Source: Pseudomonas sp. GM21 (GTDB lineage: Bacteria > Pseudomonadota > Gammaproteobacteria > Pseudomonadales > Pseudomonadaceae). Taken from it: 64,000 bases of DNA. Positions within the stretch are counted from its first letter, which is position 1. Every line of letters starts with the position of its first letter. The DNA lies in NCBI RefSeq assembly GCF_000282215.1, contig NZ_AKJS01000112.1, forward strand, positions 1 to 64,000, read 5' to 3'. Shown here in pieces: positions 16,163-25,289 of the stretch. The position numbers and the translations under genes are program-made. The notes below the pieces were generated by a model that was not told the DNA's origin, did not search any database, and saw nothing but the letters and a program-made list of their open reading frames with translations.

Positions 16163-16711
16163 TCATTTGCGTTTAGGCATCATCCGCAACAAGGTGTTAT
16201 CCCGCACCACATAGTGGTGATAGATCCCGGCCACGGCGTGCAAGCCGATCAGCCAGTAGCCGATGGTGCCACCGAGTTCATGCCAGTCCTGAATCTGCTT
16301 GGCCAGCGCTTTGTCTTCCGCTACCAGCATCGGCAGGTCAAAGCCGTAAAACATCACTTGATTACCCTTGGCGCTGGTCACCAGCCACCCCAGAATCGGC
16401 ATCGCGATCATGAAAATGTACAACGCCCAGTGCATCAACTTCGCGAGCGTGGTTTGCCACGGCGGTGAGGCGGGGAAAATCTGCGGTGCGGGGCCCAGGC
16501 TGCGGGCGAATAACCGCAGCCAGACCAGCACGAACACGGTCAGGCCCAGCATGAAGTGCGATTCGACGATCAGCGTTCGGCCGCCACTGCCTTTAGGAAA
16601 GAGCCCACGAAACTCGATGCTGGCGTAAACCAGCGCCAGCAAGACCAGCATCACCCAATGCAGCGTGATCGATACGGTGCTGTAGCGTGATTCCGAATTC
16701 TTCCATGGCAT
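16163..16711 (-). CDS. Cytochrome b561 family protein
   Basis: The 182-residue membrane protein has four predicted transmembrane helices and histidines suited to bind two b hemes (TLHWVML, ESHFMLG, HWALYIF, LHAVAGIYHHY). Such proteins move electrons from quinol or ascorbate-like donors, often to a periplasmic partner. The ATG at 16711 has GAGGA 7 bases upstream; an upstream in-frame start at 16744 lacks one. No partner gene is adjacent. Confidence 0.88.
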   Translation of the reverse strand: MPWKNSESRYSTVSITLHWVMLVLLALVYASIEFRGLFPKGSGGRTLIVESHFMLGLTVFVLVWLRLFARSLGPAPQIFPASPPWQTTLAKLMHWALYIFMIAMPILGWLVTSAKGNQVMFYGFDLPMLVAEDKALAKQIQDWHELGGTIGYWLIGLHAVAGIYHHYVVRDNTLLRMMPKRK

Positions 16712-16840
16712 ACGGTGTTCCTCACAGGCCGGGTCTAAAGCCACCGCTCCTGTCCGACGGTGTTCCTTAACTGTAATGCGCTTTGAGGGATTTGCCTGTG
16801 GCTAATCGTCGTTGCAACGCTCTGGATCAAGTGATCGGCC

Positions 16841-16877
16841 AAAAAAAGCGCCAGTTCCGCAAAGAACTGGCGCTTTT
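16841..16877 (-). terminator. Rho-independent terminator of the phnWX operon
   Basis: On the minus strand a 14-bp stem (AAAAGCGCCAGTTC and its complement) is followed by seven T. It starts 21 bases beyond the phnX stop. Confidence 0.85.
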
Positions 16878-16897
16878 ATAAACGGCAAATCGCAGAT

Positions 16898-17725
16898 TCA
16901 ACTGCTCTGCGGCATCTCCCCCTTGGCCAGGCGCTTGTTGATGTCGACGATCACCTGCGGCAAATCAGTGAGGGTGTCGATCATGTAATGCGGCCGCGAG
17001 CCGTTGAACATGGCATGGATACGCTTGCGTTCGCCGGCCAGTTGATCGCTGCCCAGGGCGAGATACTCTTCGTAGTTCAGGCCCAGCGCGTTACCTGAAC
17101 AGATCAGCGCCACGGTCCACATGCCGGCACGACGACCTTCGAGAATGCCCGGCACGGTGTCGTCGATCTTCACGCAGGCAGCGACATCGTCGATGCCCAG
17201 CGCAATGACGTTGGCCAGGGCCTGAGCCGGCCATGGGCGACCGTTGGGGACTTCATCGGTGGCGACCACGTGGTCGGCGACGTAGCCGTTGGCGGCGGCC
17301 AGCTCGACCACTTTGTCCATCACCTGTTTCGGGTAGCCGGAACAGGAACCGATCTTGATCCCTTGCTGGCGCAAGTGGGCGATGGTGTCCAGTGCACCGG
17401 GAATCAGCGCCGAGTGTTCGGCGATTTTTTCGATTTGCAGCGGCATGAAGCGTTGGTAGATGGCCGTGACATCCTCATCGGTCGGTGCGCGGCCGAACAC
17501 GGCGCGATAACGCTCAGCGACTTGCGGTTGATCGCACAGGGTGCGGATGTGGTCCCACTTGCCCATGCCCATCGGCCCGCGGGCTTCTTCGATGGAGACC
17601 TGGACGTCGAACTCGGCGAAGGCTTCGACAAAAATCCGGGTGGGTGCGAAGGAACCGAAGTCGACGACGGTGCCGGCCCAGTCGAGGATGGCGGCTTGCA
17701 GTTGGGTTGGGTTTGCGTAGTTCAT
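16898..17725 (-). CDS. phnX: Phosphonoacetaldehyde hydrolase
   Basis: This HAD-superfamily enzyme of 275 residues cleaves phosphonoacetaldehyde to acetaldehyde and phosphate. The nucleophile is Asp15 in ILDWAGT. The Schiff-base Lys56 lies in the cap motif MGMGKWDHI. The acidic motif DDTVPGI completes the site. It follows phnW in the same operon, so together they degrade 2-aminoethylphosphonate. A 149-bp inverted-repeat element separates the two genes. Confidence 0.96.
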   Translation of the reverse strand: MNYANPTQLQAAILDWAGTVVDFGSFAPTRIFVEAFAEFDVQVSIEEARGPMGMGKWDHIRTLCDQPQVAERYRAVFGRAPTDEDVTAIYQRFMPLQIEKIAEHSALIPGALDTIAHLRQQGIKIGSCSGYPKQVMDKVVELAAANGYVADHVVATDEVPNGRPWPAQALANVIALGIDDVAACVKIDDTVPGILEGRRAGMWTVALICSGNALGLNYEEYLALGSDQLAGERKRIHAMFNGSRPHYMIDTLTDLPQVIVDINKRLAKGEMPQSS

Positions 17726-17760
17726 GTCTCAAATCCTGTATTTGGAAAAATGAAGATCCG

Positions 17761-17909
17761 TGTAGCAGCTGCCGAGCCTGCGAGGCTGCGTTCGACTGCG
17801 AAGCAGTCGTAAACCCTTTACACAGTGTTTTCCTGAAAGACCGCGGCGCCTGAATTTACGACTGCTTCGCAGTCGAACGCAGCCTCGCAGGCTCGACAGC
17901 TGCTACGCA
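17761..17909. repeat. Long inverted repeat, 53-bp arms
   Basis: Left arm 17761-17813 and right arm about 17857-17909 are complementary over about 53 bases with one internal mismatch and a 41-45-base centre. The arms contain smaller palindromes (cgactgcttcgcagtcg). A relative with the same ends (tgtagcagctgc) is at 28362-28492. It lies inside the phnWX operon and would form a large cruciform or RNA hairpin. Confidence 0.85.
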
Positions 17910-17921
17910 GATTGTTGTGAA

Positions 17922-19031
17922 TCAGAGTTCGAAGACTTCCATCTCGCGCAGTACGTCGGCGACTGCGGCCACCGCCGCGTGCATCTGGGCCTGGTTGACG
18001 TGGCCAATGCAGCCGACACGGAAGGTTTCAACCTGGGTCAATTTGCCGGGGTAGAGGATGAAGCCCTTAGCCTTGACCCGTTCGTAGAATTCCTTGAACT
18101 GGTAACGCGGGTGTTTCGGGGCGTGGAACGTGACGATGATCGGCGCCTGGATCGCGGCGGGCAGGAAGCTGCGCAGGCCGAGTTTGGCCATCTCATCGAG
18201 CAGCACGTTGCAGTTGTCGGCGTAGCGTTGATGCCGCGCCGGCAAGCCACCTTCTTCGTGGTATTGCAGCAGGGCCTCGTGCAGCGCCGCGACCACATGG
18301 GTCGGCGGGGTGAAGCGCCATTGGCCGGTCTTGGCCAGGTAGGTGTGTTGGTCGAACAGGTCCATTGCCAGCGAGTGCGAGTTGCCGGCGGCGTTGGCCA
18401 GGGAATCTTTGCGAGCGAAAACGAACCCCATCCCCGGCACGCCTTCCAGGCATTTGCCCGATGCGGCGATCAGGGCGTCGAACGGCACCTGTTGCGCATC
18501 AATCGGCAGGGCGCCAAAGGAACTCATGGCGTCGATGATCAGGCGTTTGCCGTGTCGGGCAATGACGTCGGCGATTTCCGCCAGCGGGTTGAGGATGCCG
18601 GTGCTGGTTTCGCAGTGAATCAGTGCGACGTGAGTAAGGCTGGGGTCAGCGTGCAGCAGGCGGTCGACGTCCGCGGCGGTGGTCGGTTCGTCTTCAGCGG
18701 TTTCGAAGGTGCTGAAGGACCGACCCAGCACTTCGCAAATCTTCGCCAGGCGTTTGCCATAGGCGCCGTTGATCAGCACCAGCACTTTGCCGTCGCGGGG
18801 CACCAGCGTGCCGATGGCCGCTTCGACCGCGAACGTGCCGCTACCTTGCAGGGGCACACAGTGGTGGCTGTCACCGCCGTTGAGGATGGCCAGCAATTGT
18901 TCGCACAGGCTGGCCGTCAGTTGGTTGAAGCGGTCATCCCATGAACCCCAGTCGACCATCATCGCCTGGCGAGTGCGGGCCGAGGTGGTCAGTGGTCCGG
19001 GGGTGAGCAGGATGGGGTCGGCAGTGCTCAT
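17922..19031 (-). CDS. phnW: 2-aminoethylphosphonate-pyruvate transaminase
   Basis: This PLP aminotransferase (class V) of 369 residues converts 2-aminoethylphosphonate and pyruvate to phosphonoacetaldehyde and alanine. The PLP lysine is Lys193 in ASGKCLEGVPG. The N-terminus LLTPGPLTT and the motif GSGTFAVE are typical. It is the first gene of the phnWX operon and is divergent from the LysR gene at 19141, which likely controls it. Confidence 0.96.
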   Translation of the reverse strand: MSTADPILLTPGPLTTSARTRQAMMVDWGSWDDRFNQLTASLCEQLLAILNGGDSHHCVPLQGSGTFAVEAAIGTLVPRDGKVLVLINGAYGKRLAKICEVLGRSFSTFETAEDEPTTAADVDRLLHADPSLTHVALIHCETSTGILNPLAEIADVIARHGKRLIIDAMSSFGALPIDAQQVPFDALIAASGKCLEGVPGMGFVFARKDSLANAAGNSHSLAMDLFDQHTYLAKTGQWRFTPPTHVVAALHEALLQYHEEGGLPARHQRYADNCNVLLDEMAKLGLRSFLPAAIQAPIIVTFHAPKHPRYQFKEFYERVKAKGFILYPGKLTQVETFRVGCIGHVNQAQMHAAVAAVADVLREMEVFEL

Positions 19032-19072
19032 TCTCGTGTCCTCGCAATCGATGGGATGAAGTTACGGGGCAT

Positions 19073-19084
19073 AAATTGCAATTT
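19073..19084. promoter_or_regulatory. Palindrome between phnW and its LysR regulator
   Basis: AAATTGCAATTT is a perfect 12-bp palindrome that contains the LysR T-N11-A type spacing. It lies in the 109-base divergent promoter region and is a good candidate operator for the adjacent LysR protein. Confidence 0.5.
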
Positions 19085-19140
19085 GCCGTGCTATCAATCA
19101 AATTGTTTGTTGTTATGCCAGCCATCAGTGAGAGTTATTC

Positions 19141-19998
19141 ATGAATCTGTTCCAGCTTCGCGCCTTTGATGCCGTGGCCCGCGAAGGCAGCTTCACCCGC
19201 GCCGCCGCACGGTTGTTCATCAGCCAGCCGGCGGTGACCGGGCACATCAAGTCCTTGGAGGAGCACTACCAAATCACTTTGTTGCGCCGTAATGCACGAC
19301 GTGTGGAGCTGACGGACGAGGGCACCAAACTGGCCGCGATCACCCGGGCCATGTTCGGCCTGGCGGAAGAGGCGCAGGTAATGCTCGAAGCGAACCGGCA
19401 GCTGCTGACCGGGCGCCTGGAAGTGGCGGCAGACGGTCCGCACCTGGTGATGCCGATGTTGGCCAGCCTGCGGGCGCGTTATCCGGGCATCACCGTGAAC
19501 CTGCGGCTGGGCAATGCCCAGGAAACCCTGGCGGCGTTATTGTCCGAGCATGCCGATGTGGCGGTGCTGACCGAGGTTGAACCGCGCAAAGGCCTGCATT
19601 TGCAGGCGCTGAGCGAGTCGCGGATGTGTGCGTTGGTGCCTGTAAATCATCCTTGGGCCAAGGCAAACAGCGTGAAGCTCAAGGAACTGGATCAGGTGAT
19701 CATGGTGATGCGTGAGCCGAGTTCCATTACCCGGCGCACGTTCGATCAAGCCTGCAATCAGGCCAGGGTCAATCCACGGGTGTTGCTGGAGCTGGACAGT
19801 CGTGAAGCGGTGACCGAGGCCGTGGCGGCTGAGCTGGGGGTTGGTGTGGTGTCGTCGGTGGAGGTCAGCCATGACCCACGGGTGGCGGCGGTGCCGATCG
19901 TGGGTGAGGGGTTGGTTAACCGGCACATGATCGGGTGCATGGAGCGACGGCGGGATTTGCGCCTGATACAGGCGTTTTTTGATTTGGCGCCAGTGTGA
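19141..19998 (+). CDS. LysR-family regulator of 2-aminoethylphosphonate use
   Basis: The 285-residue protein has an N-terminal winged helix-turn-helix (FDAVAREGSFTRAAARLFISQPAVTGHI split over about residues 9-36) and a C-terminal two-lobed effector domain. Divergent placement next to phnW, with a palindrome between them, is the standard arrangement for a pathway-specific activator. Effector is probably 2-aminoethylphosphonate or an intermediate; that is inference. Confidence 0.85.
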   Translation: MNLFQLRAFDAVAREGSFTRAAARLFISQPAVTGHIKSLEEHYQITLLRRNARRVELTDEGTKLAAITRAMFGLAEEAQVMLEANRQLLTGRLEVAADGPHLVMPMLASLRARYPGITVNLRLGNAQETLAALLSEHADVAVLTEVEPRKGLHLQALSESRMCALVPVNHPWAKANSVKLKELDQVIMVMREPSSITRRTFDQACNQARVNPRVLLELDSREAVTEAVAAELGVGVVSSVEVSHDPRVAAVPIVGEGLVNRHMIGCMERRRDLRLIQAFFDLAPV

Positions 19999-20021
19999 GG
20001 TTGATTCCCTGTGGCATGCAT

Positions 20022-21422
20022 CTAGCGATTGATCAGCCAATCGAGCAGCAAACGACCGTCGCGGCGTGACGGGTAAGCGGCAAGAGGCTTGATCGGGTTG
20101 CCTGCGGTGGCGCATAACACCGGGCGATCCGGGTCACTGTCGAGAAAGCTGATGAGCACCTCAGTACCGGCGAGGGGCAGCCGGGAGGGATCAATCCGAC
20201 CATCCGCCGTGGCAAGGGCCACGGGAAGCCATAGGCCGGAGGATTCATCGGCGTCGTCTTCCCGCGTTGGCCACAGCCGCACCTGTATTCGATTTTGCTC
20301 ATCCAACGCTGCCGGTTGCCCGACCGTACCCAGCACTAGCGCGATCTGATAGCCCGGAATGCTCGGCCGGGGCTGTGAGCGCGCGGGCCTGAATTCCGTT
20401 GACCAGGGAATGGCGGTGAACTGATTGCTGTAGCGCCGTGGGCGTTGGTCGGCGAGGATTGACGGCTGTTGCCCCTGGTGTTGGACGTTGGTGATCAGCC
20501 ACTGATCGTTGAAGCCTGACAGTGGATGCTCCGCCACTTGTACGATGCTTCCACTGCGCAAGTCAGCTTGATTGCTTTGGCCTTCAATCTGTCGATGCTG
20601 GCAGCGCAAACGCTCCAGTTCCCGGCGATTGAGCTGCTCGCGGTGTGCCTGCTCGGGGGTGGGGCGAGCAATCGAAGCGGATGTTCTGGCGAAGGTGTGG
20701 TTGGCTGCACCATCACCGGTGGCTTTAGTGCCGCGATTGTGGGCGATTCGACGTTCGGGTTGGGCGCGCGCATTATGCCGCTGGAACAGCTCGTGGAAGA
20801 CCGGTAGAAAATTCTCGTCACGGGGCTCGGACTGAAAGGGCAGCAAGAGCGACTCTTCGGGGAATTTCTGGGTGTCATCGGCCAGCACCAGGACATGCCC
20901 GTCACGCTGATGTTCGAAGTGATAGTGGATGCCTTCTTCTTCGCAGAGCCGCTGCATCAACGTCAGGTCGGTCTCTTCGTATTGAATGCAAAACGGCCGG
21001 GGCGGGTAGTGCACGCTGGACAGTTCCAGGCGATAGCTGGCCTCGGGCAGCGCATGTTCCTCAAACAATTGACGCAGGATGGCCGGCACGCTGAGGCGAT
21101 GAAAGACCCGACGGCAACGGTGGCGGTCGAGGTTTTGAACGTAAGGCACCAGCACCAGGTGGTAGCCGATGCGATGCAGGCCGCGATGTTCACGGCTGGC
21201 GCTGTGAACAATGCCGTGAATGACACTGTGATCTCCAAGGGTGAGAAAGGCCGGTTGTTGCAGCACGGGGTCGAGGTTCATCGCCGGTGCCAGGCCAATG
21301 ACTTCAATGTCGAATCGATAGGGCTGGTTCAGGCCTTCAGTGCCACTGAACTGCAATACCTGCAGGCTCAATCCGCTGTCGAGGAGGGTCAGGGTGTAGA
21401 GACTTTCCTTGTCGTTGTGCAT
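20022..21422 (-). CDS. Short VgrG-family protein (type VI secretion spike)
   Basis: The protein of about 466 residues has the gp27-like N-terminal part (LTLLDSGLSLQVLQFSG, then Y-rich base-plate segments such as CIQYEETDLTLMQRLCEEEGI) and the gp5 OB-fold (RIQVRLWP to GTEVLISFLDSDPDRP). It stops soon after the OB fold and lacks the long beta-helix needle and any C-terminal effector domain. No other type VI genes are nearby. I prefer the ATG at 21422 (AGAAG 8 bases upstream); ATG at 21440 or TTG at 21479 are alternatives. Confidence 0.75.
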   Translation of the reverse strand: MHNDKESLYTLTLLDSGLSLQVLQFSGTEGLNQPYRFDIEVIGLAPAMNLDPVLQQPAFLTLGDHSVIHGIVHSASREHRGLHRIGYHLVLVPYVQNLDRHRCRRVFHRLSVPAILRQLFEEHALPEASYRLELSSVHYPPRPFCIQYEETDLTLMQRLCEEEGIHYHFEHQRDGHVLVLADDTQKFPEESLLLPFQSEPRDENFLPVFHELFQRHNARAQPERRIAHNRGTKATGDGAANHTFARTSASIARPTPEQAHREQLNRRELERLRCQHRQIEGQSNQADLRSGSIVQVAEHPLSGFNDQWLITNVQHQGQQPSILADQRPRRYSNQFTAIPWSTEFRPARSQPRPSIPGYQIALVLGTVGQPAALDEQNRIQVRLWPTREDDADESSGLWLPVALATADGRIDPSRLPLAGTEVLISFLDSDPDRPVLCATAGNPIKPLAAYPSRRDGRLLLDWLINR

Positions 21423-21655
21423 CGAACGCGCTTCTGCCATGGAGTACGGACGCGAAGGGTACGAAACCACGCCGCTCAATAGTCACCGCAAATCGGCGTT
21501 TCAGAATCGCCCTACGAGTACTGGCGAAAAAGTCGATCCGTGATGCCGGTCAGTCAGTCCGCATTTTTTGGTCGATTGCCAACTTTAGGCCGTATAAACT
21601 TGCGCAACGCGTCGGCCAATAGATGTCTCGGCGCCACAGATCAAGAGAGTGAGTA

Positions 21656-22363
21656 ATGGGCGCACAGTGGAAGGTTAAACACAAAGAAGCGGCATCCAAC
21701 GCCAAAGGCAAGATTTTCGGCAAACTGGTGAAAGAAATCACCATTGCTGCGCGCAACGGCGCCGATACCGCCACCAACGCACACCTGCGACTTGTGGTTG
21801 AACAGGCCAAAAAGGCCTCGATGCCCAAGGAAACTCTGGATCGCGCGATCAAGAAAGGCGCGGGTCTGTTGGGCGAAACCGTGCAATACCATCGCGTGAC
21901 TTACGAAGGCTTCGCACCGCATCAGGTGCCGCTGATCGTTGAATGCGTGACCGACAATATCAACCGCACCGTGGCTGAAATCCGCGTGGCATTCCGCAAG
22001 GGCCAGTTGGGCGCTTCCGGTTCGGTGGCTTGGGACTTTAACCATGTCGGCATGATCGAGGCGTCTCCGGACAGCCCGGACGCCGATCCGGAAATGGCCG
22101 CGATTGAAGCCGGCGCCCAGGATTTCGAGCCGGGTGAAGAAGAGGGCACGACCTTGTTCCTGACCGAGCCTGCGGATCTGGATGCGGTGCAAAAAGCACT
22201 GCCTGAGCAAGGGTTTACCGTGTTGTCGGCGAAACTGGGCTACCAGCCTAAGAACCCGGTCACCGGGTTGAGCGACGAGCAAATGGCTGAAGTCGAAGCG
22301 TTCCTGGAAGGCCTCGACAACCATGATGATGTGCAGGATATGTTTGTGGGTCTGGCTGGGTAA
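21656..22363 (+). CDS. YebC/PmpR-family DNA-binding or translation-associated protein
   Basis: The 235-residue protein matches the YebC family throughout: N-terminal MGAQWKVKHKEAA, KGKIFGKLVKEI, AIKKGAG and the acidic middle domain. The variant resembles the YeeN-type paralogue rather than the ruvC-linked YebC. Family members act as transcription regulators or help ribosomes at polyproline stretches. It stands alone, divergent from vgrG. Confidence 0.85.
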   Translation: MGAQWKVKHKEAASNAKGKIFGKLVKEITIAARNGADTATNAHLRLVVEQAKKASMPKETLDRAIKKGAGLLGETVQYHRVTYEGFAPHQVPLIVECVTDNINRTVAEIRVAFRKGQLGASGSVAWDFNHVGMIEASPDSPDADPEMAAIEAGAQDFEPGEEEGTTLFLTEPADLDAVQKALPEQGFTVLSAKLGYQPKNPVTGLSDEQMAEVEAFLEGLDNHDDVQDMFVGLAG

Positions 22364-22381
22364 TTTGTTTATTCAGTAATA

Positions 22382-22460
22382 CCGCTATCGCGAGCAGGCT
22401 CGCTCCCACATTGGATCTTCGTCGTACACAGATCCAGTGTGGGAGCGGGCTTGCTCCGGG
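22382..22460. repeat. REP pair (inverted)
   Basis: The copy ctatcgcgagcaggctcgct (from 22385) faces gtgtgggagcgggcttgctc (to about 22456). The complementarity extends through cccacattggatc / gatccagtgtggg. It sits between the YebC-family gene and the 3' end of the convergent kinase gene. Confidence 0.85.
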
Positions 22461-22489
22461 CGGCGTTCCGACGAATGACCGCGAAGCGG

Positions 22490-23803
22490 TCACCTATCTT
22501 GAAGTTCCCGCACAATCTCGCTAAACCCCGGTCGCTTCAGCACCTCAGGCTGACAGCAGCGCTCTTGCAACACTTCCAGCTCTTCACGCGCGATATCGCT
22601 CAACCCCGAGTCGATGCGTTCCAGCAGTTCCCCCAGCAACACACCAAAGGCCCGCACCTCGATCCGTTGCAGCGCTCGGCTTTCCGGGCTGTCGCAGGTG
22701 GCGTGGAAAGACGCCGCGCCAAAATCGCCCAGCAGGCAATCACCGTGTTCATTCCACAGGATATTGTGGCCATAGAGGTCGCCGTGGGTGATGCCGTGGC
22801 GGTGCAAGTGCCTGGCCACCGAGGCGACGCCATGGGCGATGCGCAATGCCACGCCCGCGCTGAAACGGGTGTCATCGGTGTAGATGTCGCGGGTGCAGGA
22901 GGCCAGGCTCGGCAGCGCGGCCAGGTTGCGATAACTCGAATCGATCAGTTGCATGACCAGCCCGGATTGCTGCTCGGGATGATCGACGATTCGGCCTTCG
23001 ACCCGGATCAGGTTAGGGTGAAGGCCGGCGGTGATGCAGGCGTTCATCTCGTGCAGGGGGGAGCCGTCGCTGGTCATTTCGCCCTTGTAGAGCTTGACCG
23101 CGACCGGTATGGCCGGTTGCTCCGGTTGTTCCCATTTGGCTCGGTGAATCACCCCCGAAGCGCCTTCGCCCAGTTGCTGCTCCAGACGCAATTGGTCCCA
23201 TGGAATCCGGGCTGTGGCTTCCAGCGCCGCCGCATCGGCTTCGTTTTCCAGCGGGTTACCGGCGTACGCCAGCCAGGTCAGGCTGGGCAAGGCCAGCAGC
23301 CATTCGGGCAGTTCACTGAGTTGATTGGCAGCGATGCGAATCAGCTCAAGTCGATGGCACTGACTGAGGCTGCGGGGCAGGCGCTGCAAGCGGTTGCCGG
23401 CGAGCATGAGTTTTTGCAGGTACGGTCGGTCGCCCAGTTCGGTGGGCAGTTGCGTGATGCGGTTATCGGTCAGAATCAACCAGCGCAGCAACGGCGGCAG
23501 CGCGGCGCCAGGGACGGATTCGATAGCATTGGCCTTGAAGCCGATCATCGTCAGCGCAGCGCATTGGCCCAGGCATGCCGGCAGTTCTGTGAACAGGTTG
23601 TCGGAGCAAAAAAGTACGCGCAAACGGGTCAGGCGATGCAGATCATCCGGCAGGCTGCTCAAGGAGTTGCCGCTGAGGTTGAGCACTTCCAGCGAGTCTG
23701 CCAAGTCGAAGATTTCCCGGGGAAATTCTGTCAGGCCGCAGGCCAGGTCCAGGCGGGTGATGCCAGTCAATTGACCGGCACGCAGTTGGGCGAGGGTATC
23801 CAT
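22490..23803 (-). CDS. Leucine-rich repeat-protein kinase fusion
   Basis: Residues ~15-185 hold about seven leucine-rich repeats (LEVLNLSGNSLSSLP type). Residues ~205-435 form a Hanks-type kinase domain: Gly-rich loop GEGASG (212-217), Lys237 in VAVKLYK, Glu252, catalytic Asp342 in HGDLYGHN, Asn347 and DFG at 360-362. HGD replaces HRD, as in atypical kinases. All key residues are present, so activity on Ser/Thr or small substrates is plausible. It is cytosolic with no membrane segment. It lies 80 bases after zapE on the same strand. Targets are unknown. Confidence 0.82.
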   Translation of the reverse strand: MDTLAQLRAGQLTGITRLDLACGLTEFPREIFDLADSLEVLNLSGNSLSSLPDDLHRLTRLRVLFCSDNLFTELPACLGQCAALTMIGFKANAIESVPGAALPPLLRWLILTDNRITQLPTELGDRPYLQKLMLAGNRLQRLPRSLSQCHRLELIRIAANQLSELPEWLLALPSLTWLAYAGNPLENEADAAALEATARIPWDQLRLEQQLGEGASGVIHRAKWEQPEQPAIPVAVKLYKGEMTSDGSPLHEMNACITAGLHPNLIRVEGRIVDHPEQQSGLVMQLIDSSYRNLAALPSLASCTRDIYTDDTRFSAGVALRIAHGVASVARHLHRHGITHGDLYGHNILWNEHGDCLLGDFGAASFHATCDSPESRALQRIEVRAFGVLLGELLERIDSGLSDIAREELEVLQERCCQPEVLKRPGFSEIVRELQDR

Positions 23804-23883
23804 GGGCGAGTTCGCTTTTGATCAAGGGAAGGCGCAGGGGCCTGGAAGTGGGCGACATGATAGCGGTAAAGCAGGCTCGCCTG

Positions 23884-25020
23884 TCAGGCCGGTGCGCGCA
23901 CTTCCTGCAACTGCCCCAAACGGCTGCGTGTACGCGCCAGATCGATGGCATCGCCGCCCAGGCTTTCACGCAATGGGTGTGGGCCGAGCAACGTCAGGTG
24001 CTTGTCCTGATCGTATAAAACGTCGATCAAATTGATAAAACGCTGCTGCGCGGCAATGGAGCAGTCGGCCAGGTCAGGCAGTTCGTCGATGATCCAGTGA
24101 TCGAAGCGCCTACACAGCTCCAGGTAATCCATGACTGCCGTGGGGTGATCACACAGATCGGCAAAGGTGAATCCGACGGTCCGTTCTGCGCAGTGCCGCG
24201 CATGAAAATGCCGGGTACCGACCGGCAGCTGCAATGGCGGGGTGTTGCCTTCGGGCAGGTTCAACGCCTGGCGTTGCGTCACGCTACCCGGCCAGACATA
24301 CCGGCCTTGCGTAAACACCTGCTGCGCATGGGTTCTGACCTGACTACGGTAGTCATGCGGGCCGCCGACTTCCATCACGTGCATGCGGGCGTGGATCAGC
24401 TCGATAACGGGTTTGAAGCGTGCGTGGTAGAGCGGGTTGGGTAACAGGCCCTCTGGCGGATAATTGGAGGTTACCAGCAGCAGAATACCGCGACGGAACA
24501 GCGCCTTGAACAAGCGCGTGATGAGCATCGCGTCGCCGATGTCATGGACGTGAAACTCGTCGAAACACAGCACCCGGCAGTCGCTCAGCAACTCATCAAG
24601 GGTAACTGCCAGCGCATCGGGTTGATCACGATGGGTGAACATGCCCTGATGCAGCCGGGCAAAGAATTCATGGAAGTGCAGCCGCTGTTTTTTTTCGATC
24701 GGGATCGCCTGGAAGAAGCCGTCGAGCAACCAGCTCTTGCCGCGTCCAACCGCACCATGCAGGTAAAGACCGGGTAGGGTTTTCGCCGACTCGCCGAGCA
24801 GGGCGGTGGCGTGCTGCGCCATGCAGTCGATCACCCGCAACTGACTGTGGCTGAGGGTGTAGCCCTGGGCATGGGACTTTTGGTGGAAGTATTCGTGGAC
24901 GACTTTGCCCGCCGCCACGCCGCTGGCCGGTTCCGCAAGCGCCTTGCCGAAAAGGCCGCGCAAGGAAAGCCAGCGTGGTGTCAGTCGCGAACGTTTGGGC
25001 GGTCGAGCGGCCATTGTCAT
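23884..25020 (-). CDS. zapE: Cell division protein ZapE (AFG1-like ATPase)
   Basis: The 378-residue P-loop ATPase has Walker A GAVGRGKS at about 89-96 and Walker B LCFDEFHVHD. The motif EYFHQKSHAQGYTLS and the C-terminal FADLCD region also fit the AFG1/ZapE family. ZapE binds FtsZ late in division and is needed under low oxygen or high temperature in E. coli. The start may be the ATG at 25020 or the second Met two codons later. Confidence 0.88.
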   Translation of the reverse strand: MTMAARPPKRSRLTPRWLSLRGLFGKALAEPASGVAAGKVVHEYFHQKSHAQGYTLSHSQLRVIDCMAQHATALLGESAKTLPGLYLHGAVGRGKSWLLDGFFQAIPIEKKQRLHFHEFFARLHQGMFTHRDQPDALAVTLDELLSDCRVLCFDEFHVHDIGDAMLITRLFKALFRRGILLLVTSNYPPEGLLPNPLYHARFKPVIELIHARMHVMEVGGPHDYRSQVRTHAQQVFTQGRYVWPGSVTQRQALNLPEGNTPPLQLPVGTRHFHARHCAERTVGFTFADLCDHPTAVMDYLELCRRFDHWIIDELPDLADCSIAAQQRFINLIDVLYDQDKHLTLLGPHPLRESLGGDAIDLARTRSRLGQLQEVRAPA

Positions 25021-25213
25021 GTCAATCCGTAGTCGTCAGGCCGGCTCCCCGAGCAGCGGCGGCGTAGTGTAACCAGTTGGGTAATTTCTCTTCCAGTCCT
25101 GTCGACGGGTGAAGCGGGATTGAACAGACCGCCGGCCTTCGCAGGTGTCAGGGCAAAGCTGAACACATTTCGGACGGAGTGTCAGCTAACATCAACTTTG
25201 AATGTGCCACCGT

Positions 25214-25240
25214 CATCGCCAGCAGGCTGGCTCCCACAGG
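25214..25240. repeat. Single REP element
   Basis: The sequence cgtcatcgccagcaggctgg followed by ctcccacagg is one REP copy without an inverted partner, in the gap between zapE and the anti-sigma gene. A GC-rich inverted repeat (GGGGGCGG/CCGCCCCC, ~25240-25268) next to it may help terminate the anti-sigma transcript. Confidence 0.7.
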
Positions 25241-25289
25241 GGGCGGCGTCAATCACAAAACCGCCCCCGCAATGGGATCAGCGGTGTGG

